From positions 992,001 through 1,056,000 of the forward strand of contig CAWBFN010000002.1 of the NCBI GenBank assembly GCA_963788125.1: a DNA stretch of 64,000 nt, given 5' to 3'. How positions within the stretch are numbered: the first letter of the stretch is position 1; each line of letters begins with the position of its first letter. The translations under genes and the position numbers were made by a program. This document shows, one piece after another, positions 50,718-58,979 of this stretch. Below the pieces are notes generated by a model that searched no databases, was not told where the DNA came from, and saw only the letters and a program-made list of their open reading frames with translations. Source of the stretch: Bog-473 sp963788125 (GTDB lineage Bacteria; Actinomycetota; Acidimicrobiia; Acidimicrobiales; RAAP-2).

Positions 50718-51776
50718 GTGACCGCTCCCATTCTCCCTGGCGCTGAGCCCTATTCCGCCGCCGGCGACGAGCGCGGCGCACTGGTCCTGCACGGCTTCAC
50801 CGGCAATCCGCAGTCGATGCGCGGTCTGGCCACGGCCCTGGCCGCGGCCGGCCTCACCGTGGAGCTCCCGCTCCTGCCCGGCCACGGCACCGCCGTGGCG
50901 GACCTGGTGCCCACCGGCTGGGACGACTGGTCGGCCGCCGCCGAAGCGGCGTATGTCGATCTGGCGGCGCGCTGCACGTCGGTGGTCGTCGTCGGGCTCT
51001 CGATGGGGGGCACGCTGAGCGTCTGGCTGGCCGAACGGCACCCCGAGATCGCCGCCCTGGTCCTCGTCAACCCCCTCGTCGTGCCGCCCGACGCGGAGAC
51101 GGTGGCCTTCATCGACTCGCTGATCGAGGCCGGGGACGAGCTGGCCCCCGGTGTGGGCTCGGACATCGCCCTGGAGGGCGCCAGCGAGGCGGCCTACAGC
51201 GAGCTGCCCCTCCGCTCGGCGCGCTCGCTGTTCGACGCCGCGGCGGCGGTCGAGCGGGGGCTCGGATCGGTGAGGTGCCCCGTGCTGCTCTTCTCGAGCG
51301 TCGTGGATCACGTGGTCGACCCCGTGTCCGGTCAATGCCTCGCCGAGCGTGTGGCGGGCCCGGTGGAGCGTGTCCGGCTGGAACGGAGCTACCACGTCGC
51401 CACCCTCGATTACGACAAGGACGAGATCGAGCGGCGCACCGTGGCCTTCGTCGCCGACCGGTTGGGCCGAGCGCCGGTCCGACCGCTGAGCCGGGACGAT
51501 GTCGTCCACGTGGCCAGCCTGGCCCGCCTCTCGCTCAGCCCCGACGAGGTGGACCTCTTCACCGCCCAGCTGCGCACGGTTCTCGAGCACGCCGCCGACG
51601 TGGCCGCCCTGGACCTGGCCCACCTGGCGCCGACGGCCCACCCGCTGCCGGTGGTGAACGTCGTGCGGACCGACGACCCCCGACCGAGTCTCGACCGCAG
51701 CGAGGTGCTGGCGGCCGCACCATCGGTGGAGGACGACCGCTTCCGCGTGCCCCGCATCGGCGGAGAAGCGCCGTGA
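50718..51776 (+). CDS. gatC: Fusion of an alpha/beta-hydrolase (esterase) with GatC
   Basis: One uninterrupted frame of 352 codons. Residues 1-245 are a carboxylesterase-type alpha/beta hydrolase: LVLHGFTGNP oxyanion region, S95 in VVGLSMGGTLS, D197 in SSVVDHVVDP, H226 in SYHVATLDYD. Residues about 254-352 are a full GatC: LSRDDVVHVASLARLSLSPDEVDLF, then LEHAADVAALDLAHL, and a terminal RVPRIGG. GatC is the small scaffold of the amidotransferase that makes Gln-tRNA-Gln and Asn-tRNA-Asn. An internal TTG (51462) could also start GatC alone. gatA overlaps its stop (GTGA). Confidence 0.88.
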   Translation: MTAPILPGAEPYSAAGDERGALVLHGFTGNPQSMRGLATALAAAGLTVELPLLPGHGTAVADLVPTGWDDWSAAAEAAYVDLAARCTSVVVVGLSMGGTLSVWLAERHPEIAALVLVNPLVVPPDAETVAFIDSLIEAGDELAPGVGSDIALEGASEAAYSELPLRSARSLFDAAAAVERGLGSVRCPVLLFSSVVDHVVDPVSGQCLAERVAGPVERVRLERSYHVATLDYDKDEIERRTVAFVADRLGRAPVRPLSRDDVVHVASLARLSLSPDEVDLFTAQLRTVLEHAADVAALDLAHLAPTAHPLPVVNVVRTDDPRPSLDRSEVLAAAPSVEDDRFRVPRIGGEAP

Positions 51777-53209
51777 GCGGGGCGCGGGAGTTGGCCGCGG
51801 CGGTGCGGGCCGGAGAGCGCTCCGCCCGGGCCGTCACCGAGGAGGCGCTGGCGGCCGTGGCGGCGGGCGACGGCGAGGTGCACGCCTTCCTCACGGTCAT
51901 GGGGGACGAGGCGCTGGCCCAGGCCGATGCGGTGGATGCCGCGGTGGCCCAGGGGCGCGACCCGGGCCCGCTGGCCGGTGTGCCGGTCGCCCTGAAGGAC
52001 AACCTTTGCACGCGGGGCATCCCCACGACGTGCGGCTCGAGAATCCTCGACGGTTGGCGCCCGCCCTACGACGCCACCGTGGTGGAGCTCCTGCGGGGCG
52101 CCGGCGCGGTGGCCCTGGGCAAGACGAACATGGACGAGTTCGCCATGGGCAGCTCCACCGAGAACTCGGCGTTCGGTCCGACGCGCAACCCCCGCGGTCT
52201 CGACCGGGTGCCCGGGGGCAGCAGCGGCGGCTCGGCGGCGGCGGTGGCCGCCGGGTTCACCCCGCTCGGCCTGGGCTCGGACACCGGCGGATCGATACGA
52301 CAACCGGCGGCGCTCTGCGGCGTGGTCGGCCTCAAGCCCACCTACGGCACCGTCTCGCGCTACGGGCTGGTGGCGTTCGCCAGCTCGCTCGACCAGATCG
52401 GCCCCTTCGCCGCCAGCGTCGAGGACGCGGCCCTGCTCTACGACGCCGTCGCGGCGCACGACCCACGCGACAGCACCTCGCTGCCGGGCGTGTACCCCTC
52501 GACGCTGGAGGTCGTGCGCGCCGGGGCCGATCATGTGCGTGTGGGGCTGTGCCCCGATCTCATAGAAGGCTGCGCGCCCGACGTGGCGTCCCGGGTCTAC
52601 GAGGCGGCCGAGGCGCTCTCGGCGGCCGGGGCGAAGGTGGACGAGGTCCGGGTACCCGAGTTCGCCTACGGCCTGTCGGCCTACTACCTGATCGCGCCGG
52701 CGGAGGCCTCGTCCAACCTGGCCCGGTACGACGGGGTGCGCTACGGGCTGCGGGTGGAGGCCGACGACGCGGCGGCCATGAACACCGCGACGCGGACGGC
52801 CGGCTTCGGGGCGGAGGTCAAGCGCCGGATCATGCTGGGGACCTACGCGCTCTCGGCGGGCTACTACGACGCCTACTACGCCCAGGCCCAGCGCGTGCGC
52901 ACGCTGGTCGTCCAGGCCTTCGACCGGGCCTACGCCTCGTTCGACGTGTTGCTGGGCGCCACCGCCCCCACCACCGCCTTCGCCCTGGGAGCCAAGGTGG
53001 ACGACCCGATGGCCATGTACATGAACGACGTCTGCACCATCCCGTCCAACCTGGCCGGGCATCCGGCCCTCTCCGTGCCCTTCGGCACAGGGGCCGACGG
53101 CCTTCCCGTCGGGGTGCAGATCCTGGCCCCCGCCCTGGCGGAGGGGCTGCTCTTCCGGGTGGCCGGCGCGCTCGAGGCCGGGGCGCCACGGCCGGGGACC
53201 CGGTCGTGA
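51773..53209 (+). CDS. gatA: Asp-tRNA(Asn)/Glu-tRNA(Gln) amidotransferase subunit A
   Basis: This 478-residue amidase-signature enzyme hydrolyses glutamine to supply ammonia for tRNA-bound Glu/Asp. The catalytic triad is visible: K75 in PVALKDNLC, the cis-Ser in VPGGSSGGSAAAVAAG and nucleophile Ser in GSDTGGSIRQPAALCG. The TNMDEFAMGSSTENSAFG substrate loop is typical. GTG 51773 overlaps the gatC stop, and its own stop overlaps gatB (GTGA), so gatCAB is one coupled unit. Confidence 0.97.
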   Translation: MSGARELAAAVRAGERSARAVTEEALAAVAAGDGEVHAFLTVMGDEALAQADAVDAAVAQGRDPGPLAGVPVALKDNLCTRGIPTTCGSRILDGWRPPYDATVVELLRGAGAVALGKTNMDEFAMGSSTENSAFGPTRNPRGLDRVPGGSSGGSAAAVAAGFTPLGLGSDTGGSIRQPAALCGVVGLKPTYGTVSRYGLVAFASSLDQIGPFAASVEDAALLYDAVAAHDPRDSTSLPGVYPSTLEVVRAGADHVRVGLCPDLIEGCAPDVASRVYEAAEALSAAGAKVDEVRVPEFAYGLSAYYLIAPAEASSNLARYDGVRYGLRVEADDAAAMNTATRTAGFGAEVKRRIMLGTYALSAGYYDAYYAQAQRVRTLVVQAFDRAYASFDVLLGATAPTTAFALGAKVDDPMAMYMNDVCTIPSNLAGHPALSVPFGTGADGLPVGVQILAPALAEGLLFRVAGALEAGAPRPGTRS

Positions 53210-54726
53210 GCACCGACAGCTGGGAGACGGTCATCGGTCTCGAGGTGCACTGCGAGCTGGCCACCCGGACCAAGCTCTTCTGCGGGTGCCGCAACGCCTT
53301 CGGGGACGAGCCCAACACCAACGTGTGTCCCGTCTGCCTCGGCCTGCCCGGGTCGTTGCCGGTGCTCAACGAGTACGCCGTCGAGCTGGCCATGCGGATC
53401 GGGGCGGCCCTGCACTGCGAGATCCGCGCCTCGAGCTTCGCCCGCAAGAACTACTTCTATCCCGACCAGGCCAAGGACTATCAGATAAGCCAGTACGACG
53501 AGCCGATCAACGTGGCCGGCTGGCTCGGTCTGCCCGGCGGGTCACGGGTCGGCGTGACGCGGGCCCACCTCGAAGAGGACACCGGGAAGCTGACCCACGT
53601 GGGGGACGGTGGCCGCATCGGCTCGGCCCGCCATGCGCTCGTCGACTACAACCGCTCGGGCGTGCCGCTGGTCGAGATCGTGAGCGAGCCCGACATCCGT
53701 TCGGCCGCCCAGGCCCGGGAGTACGCCTCCGAGTTGCGGGGGATCCTGGTGGCGACCGGGGCCTCCGACGGTCGCCTCGAGGAAGGGTCGATGCGGTTCG
53801 ACGCCAACGTCTCGGTCCGGCCGCTCGGCGCGTCTGCGTTCGGAACGCGCGCCGAGATCAAAAACCTCAACTCCCTCCGTTCGTTGGGACGGGCCATCGA
53901 CTACGAGGTGGCCCGTCAGATAGCGCTCATCGCGGCGGGCGAGCCGGTGCACCAGGAGACGCGGCACTGGGACGAGGCCGCAGGTCGCACCGAGTCGATG
54001 CGGTCCAAGGAAGAGGCGAACGACTACCGGTACTTCCCCGAGCCCGATCTCGTCCCGCTGGCCCCCGATGCGGCCTGGCAGGAACGGGTGCGCGCCAGCC
54101 TGGGCCCCATGCCCGCCGATCGCCGGGCCGAGCTGGTGGGGCTGCTGGGCGGTGCGCCCACCGGGGCCGCCGCCGACCAGATCCGGGCGGTGGTCGACCT
54201 GGGGCTGGACCCGTTGGTGCGCGCCGCCGTCACCGCCGGCGCGCCGGCCGCACTGGCTCTCGCCCGGGCAGCCAACGAGCTGGCGGCCGAGGGCGAGGCC
54301 GGCCTGCTACTGGCCCAGGCCGCCAATGAGCTCGGGCCCGAAGCGGACAGTCCGTTCACCACCATCGTGGTCATGGAGTCCGGCGGCACGCTGTCCCCCA
54401 CGCAATCGAAGGCGGTGTTGAGCGCCTCGGTCCAGGCCATTAGTGCCGATATCAAGAGTGGGGCATCGGTGACCGCCGCCGTCGCCAGGAGCGACCCCGC
54501 CGCGTTGGCCAAGGAGATGGGCTTCGAGGCTCTGGAAGCCGACACCCTGGCCGCGGTCGTGACCGACGTGATTGCCAAGAATCCCGAGGAGTGGGCGCGT
54601 CTCGTCGGGGGGGACGACGTCACCAAGAAGAAGCTGAGGGGTTTCTTCACCGGGGAGGTCATGAAGGCGACGGCGGGCAAGGCCAACGGCAGCGAGGTGG
54701 CGGCCGAGCTCGGGAGACGTCTCTAA
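53206..54726 (+). CDS. gatB: Asp-tRNA(Asn)/Glu-tRNA(Gln) amidotransferase subunit B
   Basis: This 506-residue GatB has the catalytic cradle ETVIGLEVHCELATRTKLFC with the zinc-type cysteines (C-G-C near residue 26 and CPVCLG at about 43). It also shows SFARKNYFYPDQAKDYQISQ, VDYNRSGVPLVEIVSEPD and SMRFDANVSVR. The C-terminal YqeY-like tail domain (about residues 360-506) ends KKKLRGFFTGEVMKATAG. It activates the tRNA-bound acid with ATP and transfers ammonia. The presence of all three subunits implies indirect Gln- and/or Asn-tRNA synthesis. Confidence 0.97.
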   Translation: MSTDSWETVIGLEVHCELATRTKLFCGCRNAFGDEPNTNVCPVCLGLPGSLPVLNEYAVELAMRIGAALHCEIRASSFARKNYFYPDQAKDYQISQYDEPINVAGWLGLPGGSRVGVTRAHLEEDTGKLTHVGDGGRIGSARHALVDYNRSGVPLVEIVSEPDIRSAAQAREYASELRGILVATGASDGRLEEGSMRFDANVSVRPLGASAFGTRAEIKNLNSLRSLGRAIDYEVARQIALIAAGEPVHQETRHWDEAAGRTESMRSKEEANDYRYFPEPDLVPLAPDAAWQERVRASLGPMPADRRAELVGLLGGAPTGAAADQIRAVVDLGLDPLVRAAVTAGAPAALALARAANELAAEGEAGLLLAQAANELGPEADSPFTTIVVMESGGTLSPTQSKAVLSASVQAISADIKSGASVTAAVARSDPAALAKEMGFEALEADTLAAVVTDVIAKNPEEWARLVGGDDVTKKKLRGFFTGEVMKATAGKANGSEVAAELGRRL

Positions 54727-54727
54727 C

Positions 54728-56476
54728 GTGCCGTTCGTTTCCATCAACCCCGGGCGCGACGTGCAAAGGGTGGGCACGGCTGCGTTCCTCGGTGAGGACG
54801 TCGGGAAGATCCACGACCCGGTGTGGGCGGTCATCGGCAACCTCGGCGACAGCCAGTGCTACCTCGGCGTCCCCCAGAAGGTGCAGGCCGTCCAGGCCAC
54901 CCTGTCGCGCCGCATCGCCGAGGGCGCCCTGGCGATCAGGCTGATCCCGCCCGTGTTCACCCTCGGCGTGTCGGACGGCCAGCTCAACGGCACCCCGCAG
55001 ATGCGCTTCTCCCTCGTGGGCCGCGAGCTCGTCCACGACGTGGCGGATGTCCACCTGGCGGCGAACAGCGTCGCCGGGGTGGTGGCGGTCGTGGCCTGCG
55101 ACAAGCCGCCGGTCGGGACCGTCGCCGCTGTGCTGGAGAACAACACGCCCGCGGTCATCGTCTCCGACGGCCCGATCAGGCCCGGCATCGATCCGGAGAC
55201 GGGCGGCCGGATCGACCTCGTCTCGGCCTTCCAGATGGCCGACCAAGACGCCGAGACCCGGGCCCGCTATGCGCTGCACGCCTGTCCCGGGCAGGGCAGC
55301 TGCGGGGGCATGTTCACCTACAACACCATGCAGACCTTCATCGCGGTCCTCGGGCTCGAACCACTGCACATGGTGTCCCCCTCTTCGGACGACCCGCGCC
55401 GGCTGACCGAGTTCCCTGATCAGACGGTCGACTGTCTGCTCGCCATGACCACGAAGGGCATCCGGCCGCGCGACATCGTGACGCCCGCATCGCTGCGCAA
55501 CGCCCTCACGGTCACCATCGCCATGGGCGGGTCCACCAACGTGCTGCTGCACAGCGTCGAGATCGCTCGTGCCGCCGGTCTGGACCTCTGGGCCGACGTG
55601 CTCAGCCAGGACGACTTCAACGAGCTGGCGCGGCGACTGCCGGTGCTGGTCAACATGCGGCCGTTCGGCGACTACTCCATGGTGGACGTGGACGACAAAG
55701 GCGGGCTGCAGGTCATCGCCAATGAGCTCCTCCGGGCCGGATTCCTCGATGGCGACACGATCACCTGCACGGGCGAGACCCTGGCTCAGCAGCTGCGGCG
55801 ACTCGACCCGCCCCCGCCCGATGGGGACGTGATCTTCCCGGTCGAGAAACCCTTCAAGGACACCGGAGGACTCCGTCTGCTGCGGGGCAACCTGGCGCCC
55901 GCCGGGGGGGCGATCCTCAAGGTCGCCGGCGTCGAAGGCGGCGTGAAGGACGGTGTCTTCACCGGGCGCGCCCGCGTGTTCAACGGTGAGCGCTCCCTGA
56001 TTGAGGCCCTCGACGGCGACCCGGACAGCTTCATGGACAACGACATGGTGGTGATCCGCTACGAGGGGCCCCGCGGCGCGCCGGGCATGCCCGAGCTCCT
56101 CGATCCCACCTCGCGGATCACCGCCCTGTGCCGCCACCGGCACATCACCATCGCGCTGATGACGGATGCCCGATTCTCGGGGGGGTCGGTCGGTCTGGTC
56201 ATCGGCCACGTCGCCCCCGAGGCGTTCCTCGGGGGGCCGATCGCCCTCGTCCAGGACGGGGACACCGTCGTGGTCGACCTGACGACCGATCGTCTCGACT
56301 GCGTGCAGTTCGACGATGCCGACGTGTTGGAGCAACGTGCCGCGGCCTGGCAGGCGGCGGCCGGGGGCAACGGCGGCGTCCACCCGGACGTGACCCCGGT
56401 CACCGACCGGATGCTGGCCCGGATGCGGGCGACGGCGCTCCCGGCCCTCCTCGGCGGGGGGATGGCGACACCTTGA
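54728..56476 (+). CDS. ilvD: Dihydroxy-acid dehydratase family (IlvD/Edd), divergent member
   Basis: This 582-residue IlvD/Edd dehydratase carries three candidate cluster cysteines: GDSQCYLGV (normally N-x-C-N), VVACDKPPVG (normally MACDKN) and GQGSCGGMFTYNTM (normally GxCxGMxTANT). The active-site serine region near the C-terminus is MTDARFSGGSVGLVIGHVAPE. Length is normal. Position directly before ilvBNC supports a role in valine/isoleucine synthesis. Several signature motifs are unusual, so a sugar-acid dehydratase is a real alternative. GTG 54728 follows the gatB stop by one base. It ends before the ilvB attenuator, so it is not controlled by it. Confidence 0.75.
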   Translation: MPFVSINPGRDVQRVGTAAFLGEDVGKIHDPVWAVIGNLGDSQCYLGVPQKVQAVQATLSRRIAEGALAIRLIPPVFTLGVSDGQLNGTPQMRFSLVGRELVHDVADVHLAANSVAGVVAVVACDKPPVGTVAAVLENNTPAVIVSDGPIRPGIDPETGGRIDLVSAFQMADQDAETRARYALHACPGQGSCGGMFTYNTMQTFIAVLGLEPLHMVSPSSDDPRRLTEFPDQTVDCLLAMTTKGIRPRDIVTPASLRNALTVTIAMGGSTNVLLHSVEIARAAGLDLWADVLSQDDFNELARRLPVLVNMRPFGDYSMVDVDDKGGLQVIANELLRAGFLDGDTITCTGETLAQQLRRLDPPPPDGDVIFPVEKPFKDTGGLRLLRGNLAPAGGAILKVAGVEGGVKDGVFTGRARVFNGERSLIEALDGDPDSFMDNDMVVIRYEGPRGAPGMPELLDPTSRITALCRHRHITIALMTDARFSGGSVGLVIGHVAPEAFLGGPIALVQDGDTVVVDLTTDRLDCVQFDDADVLEQRAAAWQAAAGGNGGVHPDVTPVTDRMLARMRATALPALLGGGMATP

Positions 56477-56488
56477 CCGGGCCCGGGG

Positions 56489-56517
56489 TTGTCTCCGGTC
56501 GGCGGCCATGCCACAAT
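56489..56517 (+). promoter_or_regulatory. Promoter of the ilvBNC leader transcript
   Basis: TTGTCT (56489-56494) and CACAAT (56512-56517) are spaced by exactly 17 bases. The expected transcript start (about 56524-56527) coincides with the ATG of the leader peptide at 56527, so the leader mRNA is probably leaderless. The element is the only good promoter match between ilvD and ilvB. Confidence 0.55.
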
Positions 56518-56526
56518 GGCGGGGTT

Positions 56527-56577
56527 ATGCAGGCGAGTCCCCGTCCCCACTCACAGATTCTGGTACTCGTAACGTAG
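56527..56577 (+). CDS. ilvB leader peptide (attenuator)
   Basis: A 16-codon frame encodes MQASPRPHSQILVLVT and stops at TAG 56575-56577. Five of the last six codons before the stop specify Ile, Leu, Val, Leu and Val, followed by Thr: precisely the end products of the operon downstream plus their precursor. Ribosome stalling at these codons when branched-chain aminoacyl-tRNA is scarce would change folding of the adjacent hairpins. This is the classic design of ilv attenuators known in enterobacteria and corynebacteria. Confidence 0.8.
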   Translation: MQASPRPHSQILVLVT

Positions 56578-56605
56578 GCGCGCGCCCACAACTACAGCGC
56601 GCGCC
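56577..56605 (+). promoter_or_regulatory. Leader hairpin of the ilv attenuator (5' stem)
   Basis: GGCGCGCGC (56577-56585) pairs perfectly with GCGCGCGCC (56597-56605) around an 11-base loop. It starts at the leader peptide's stop codon, so a ribosome stalled or finished there would mask its 5' arm. This may be the pause or protector structure. Confidence 0.65.
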
Positions 56606-56608
56606 TTT

Positions 56609-56640
56609 CGACCTCCCCAACGGGGGGTCGTTTCATTTTC
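56609..56640 (+). terminator. Attenuator terminator upstream of ilvB
   Basis: CGACCTCCC (56609-56617) pairs with GGGGGGTCG (56622-56630) in a 9-bp stem containing one G-U pair, with a four-base loop, followed by the T-rich run TTTCATTTTC. This has the form of a Rho-independent terminator and lies 38 bases before ilvB, completing an attenuator with the upstream leader peptide. Confidence 0.75.
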
Positions 56641-56677
56641 CGGACCGATTCCTGACAGAGAGACAGAGGAAGCAACG

Positions 56678-58408
56678 ATGCAACTCACCGGAGCACAGGC
56701 GCTCATAAAGAGCCTCGAGATGCAGGGCGTCGACGTCATGTTCGGCCTGCCCGGGGGGGCCATCCTGCCCGTCTACGACCCGATCATCGACTCGTCCATC
56801 CGGCACATCCTCGTCCGTCACGAGCAGGGTGCGGGCCACATGGCCGAGGGCTACGCCGCGGTCACCGGCAAGCCCGGGGTGGCCATGGTGACCAGCGGGC
56901 CCGGGGCGACCAACATCGTCACTCCGCTGGCCAACGCCTACATGGACTCGACGCCGCTGGTCGTGGTCTCGGGCCAGGTGGCCACCGGGTCCATCGGCAC
57001 CGACGCCTTTCAAGAGTGCGACATCACCGGCGTCACCATGGGCATCACCAAGCACAACTGGCTGATCAAGGACGTCGACGACATCCCCCGCGTGGTGGCG
57101 GCCGCCTTCCACGTGGCCACCACGGGTCGGCCGGGGCCGGTGCTCATCGACTTCCCCAAGGACATCGCCAACGCCACCATGGAGTGGTACTGGCCCTCGT
57201 CGGTCGACGAGCTCGATCTTCCCGGCTATCACCCGGTGACCGAGGGCGATCCGGCGCTCGTGCGTCGGGCGGCGGAGCTGATCCGCGACGCCCATCGCCC
57301 GGTTCTCTACGTCGGGGGTGGGGTCCTCAAGGCCCGGGCAGCCGACGCGCTGCGTGCCCTGGCGGAGCGCACCGGGATCCCGGTGGTCACCACCCTGATG
57401 GCCCGGGGCGCCTTCCCCGACTCGCACCCCCAGAGCCTGGGTATGCCCGGCATGCACGGCCACTACACCGCGGTGACCGCCATGCAACGCAGCGATCTGC
57501 TCATCAGCCTGGGCGCCCGGTTCGACGATCGGGTCACCGGCAAGATCAGCGCGTTCGCACCGGAGGCGAAGATCATCCACGTGGACATCGACCCGGCCGA
57601 GTTGGGCAAGGTCCGCACGCCCGACGTGGGGATCGCCGGCGACTGCCGGCTGGTCATCGGTGAGCTTCTGTCGGCCATGGACGCCGACGCCGACGCTCCC
57701 GTCACCGGGAACCTCGAGCCATGGTGGGCACAGATCCATGAGTGGCAGGAACGGTTTCCCCTCCACTACGACCACACCGAGGGTGGCGCCATCAAGCCCC
57801 AGATGGTGGTGGAGCAGCTGCGCGACGCCGCGCCCTCCGACGCCATCGTGGTGGCCGGCGTCGGCCAGCATCAGATGTGGGCGTCGCAGTACTGGCAGTT
57901 CGACTACCCGTACACCTGGGTCAACTCCGGCGGTGCGGGAACCATGGGGTTCGCCGTTCCGGCGTCCATCGGGGCCAAGGTCGGGCGTCCGGACCGCACG
58001 GTGTGGGCGATTGACGGCGACGGCTGCTTCCAGATGACGGCGCAGGAGCTGGTCACCGCCACGGCGGAGCAGATCCCGGTGAAGATCGCCATCTTGAACA
58101 ACGCCTACCTCGGCATGGTGCGCCAATGGCAGGAGATGTTCTACGAGGAGCGCTACTCCGAGGTGTACCTCTCGCCCGACCTACCCGACTACGTGAAGTG
58201 GGCCGAAGCCATGGGATGCGTGGGCATCCGGGCCGAGTCCCCGGAGGACGTGGCCCCGGCCATTGAGAAGGCCAACTCCATCGACGACCGACCGGTGGTG
58301 GTCGACTTTCGCACCGATGCCTTCGAGAAGGTGTTCCCGATGGTGGCCGCCGGTCAGTCCAACGACGACATCGTGGTCCATCCCGACCAGGCGGCGCGGG
58401 CCCGATGA
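56678..58408 (+). CDS. ilvB: Acetolactate synthase large subunit
   Basis: This 576-residue ThDP enzyme condenses pyruvate with pyruvate or 2-oxobutyrate, the first common step of valine, leucine and isoleucine synthesis. The N-terminal VDVMFGLPGGAILPVYD, the catalytic Glu in ILVRHEQGAGHMAEGYA, and the ThDP/Mg motif GDGCFQMTAQEL...NNAYLGMVRQWQ are intact. It starts at ATG 56678 with AGAGGAAG upstream and lies downstream of an attenuator with an Ile/Leu/Val-rich leader. Its stop overlaps ilvN (ATGA). Confidence 0.97.
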   Translation: MQLTGAQALIKSLEMQGVDVMFGLPGGAILPVYDPIIDSSIRHILVRHEQGAGHMAEGYAAVTGKPGVAMVTSGPGATNIVTPLANAYMDSTPLVVVSGQVATGSIGTDAFQECDITGVTMGITKHNWLIKDVDDIPRVVAAAFHVATTGRPGPVLIDFPKDIANATMEWYWPSSVDELDLPGYHPVTEGDPALVRRAAELIRDAHRPVLYVGGGVLKARAADALRALAERTGIPVVTTLMARGAFPDSHPQSLGMPGMHGHYTAVTAMQRSDLLISLGARFDDRVTGKISAFAPEAKIIHVDIDPAELGKVRTPDVGIAGDCRLVIGELLSAMDADADAPVTGNLEPWWAQIHEWQERFPLHYDHTEGGAIKPQMVVEQLRDAAPSDAIVVAGVGQHQMWASQYWQFDYPYTWVNSGGAGTMGFAVPASIGAKVGRPDRTVWAIDGDGCFQMTAQELVTATAEQIPVKIAILNNAYLGMVRQWQEMFYEERYSEVYLSPDLPDYVKWAEAMGCVGIRAESPEDVAPAIEKANSIDDRPVVVDFRTDAFEKVFPMVAAGQSNDDIVVHPDQAARAR

Positions 58409-58941
58409 GCCCGGCCCAGCTGACCGCCCTACAGGGTGAGAAGACTGCCCAGCCCCGCCATCACATCCTCTCGGTGTTGGTCGAGAACAAGGCCGGTGTC
58501 CTCTCGCGGGTGGCCGGGCTGTTCAGCCGCCGCGGCTTCAACATCTACTCGCTGGCCGTCGCTCCCACCGATGAGAACGAGCACTTCAGCCGCATCACCA
58601 TCGTGGTCGACGTGGAGTCGGCACCCCTCGAACAGGTGATCATGCAACTGGACAAGCTGATCAACGTGGTCTCCATCGGTGAGCTCTCACCGTCCGAAGC
58701 GGTGGAGCGCGAGCTGCTCCTCGTCACGGTGGACGTCGGGCCCACCGAGCGCTCCCAGGTCATTCAGCTGGTCGACGTCTTCGGCGGCGAGGTGGTCAGC
58801 GTCGGTTCGGACCGGCTCACCGTCATGCTGGCCGGCCGTCCCGAGAAGATCGACGACTTCGAGGGGCTCTTGGAGCAGTACACGGTGGTCGAGCTCCAGC
58901 GGACAGGACGGGTCGCCCTGCCTAAGCTTGACCGCCACTGA
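58405..58941 (+). CDS. ilvN: Acetolactate synthase small (regulatory) subunit
   Basis: This 178-residue regulatory subunit has an N-terminal ACT domain (HILSVLVENKAGVLSRVAGLFSRRGFNIYSL, residues 18-48) that binds valine for feedback inhibition, and a C-terminal ALS_ss_C domain (ELLLVTVDVGPTERSQVIQ onward). ATG 58405 overlaps the ilvB stop by 4 bases, so equimolar synthesis is expected. The N-terminal 17 residues are slightly longer than common homologues. Confidence 0.96.
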   Translation: MSPAQLTALQGEKTAQPRHHILSVLVENKAGVLSRVAGLFSRRGFNIYSLAVAPTDENEHFSRITIVVDVESAPLEQVIMQLDKLINVVSIGELSPSEAVERELLLVTVDVGPTERSQVIQLVDVFGGEVVSVGSDRLTVMLAGRPEKIDDFEGLLEQYTVVELQRTGRVALPKLDRH

Positions 58942-58979
58942 ATCGACAGCGAAGGAAAACGAGAGAAAGAGCACACGAT

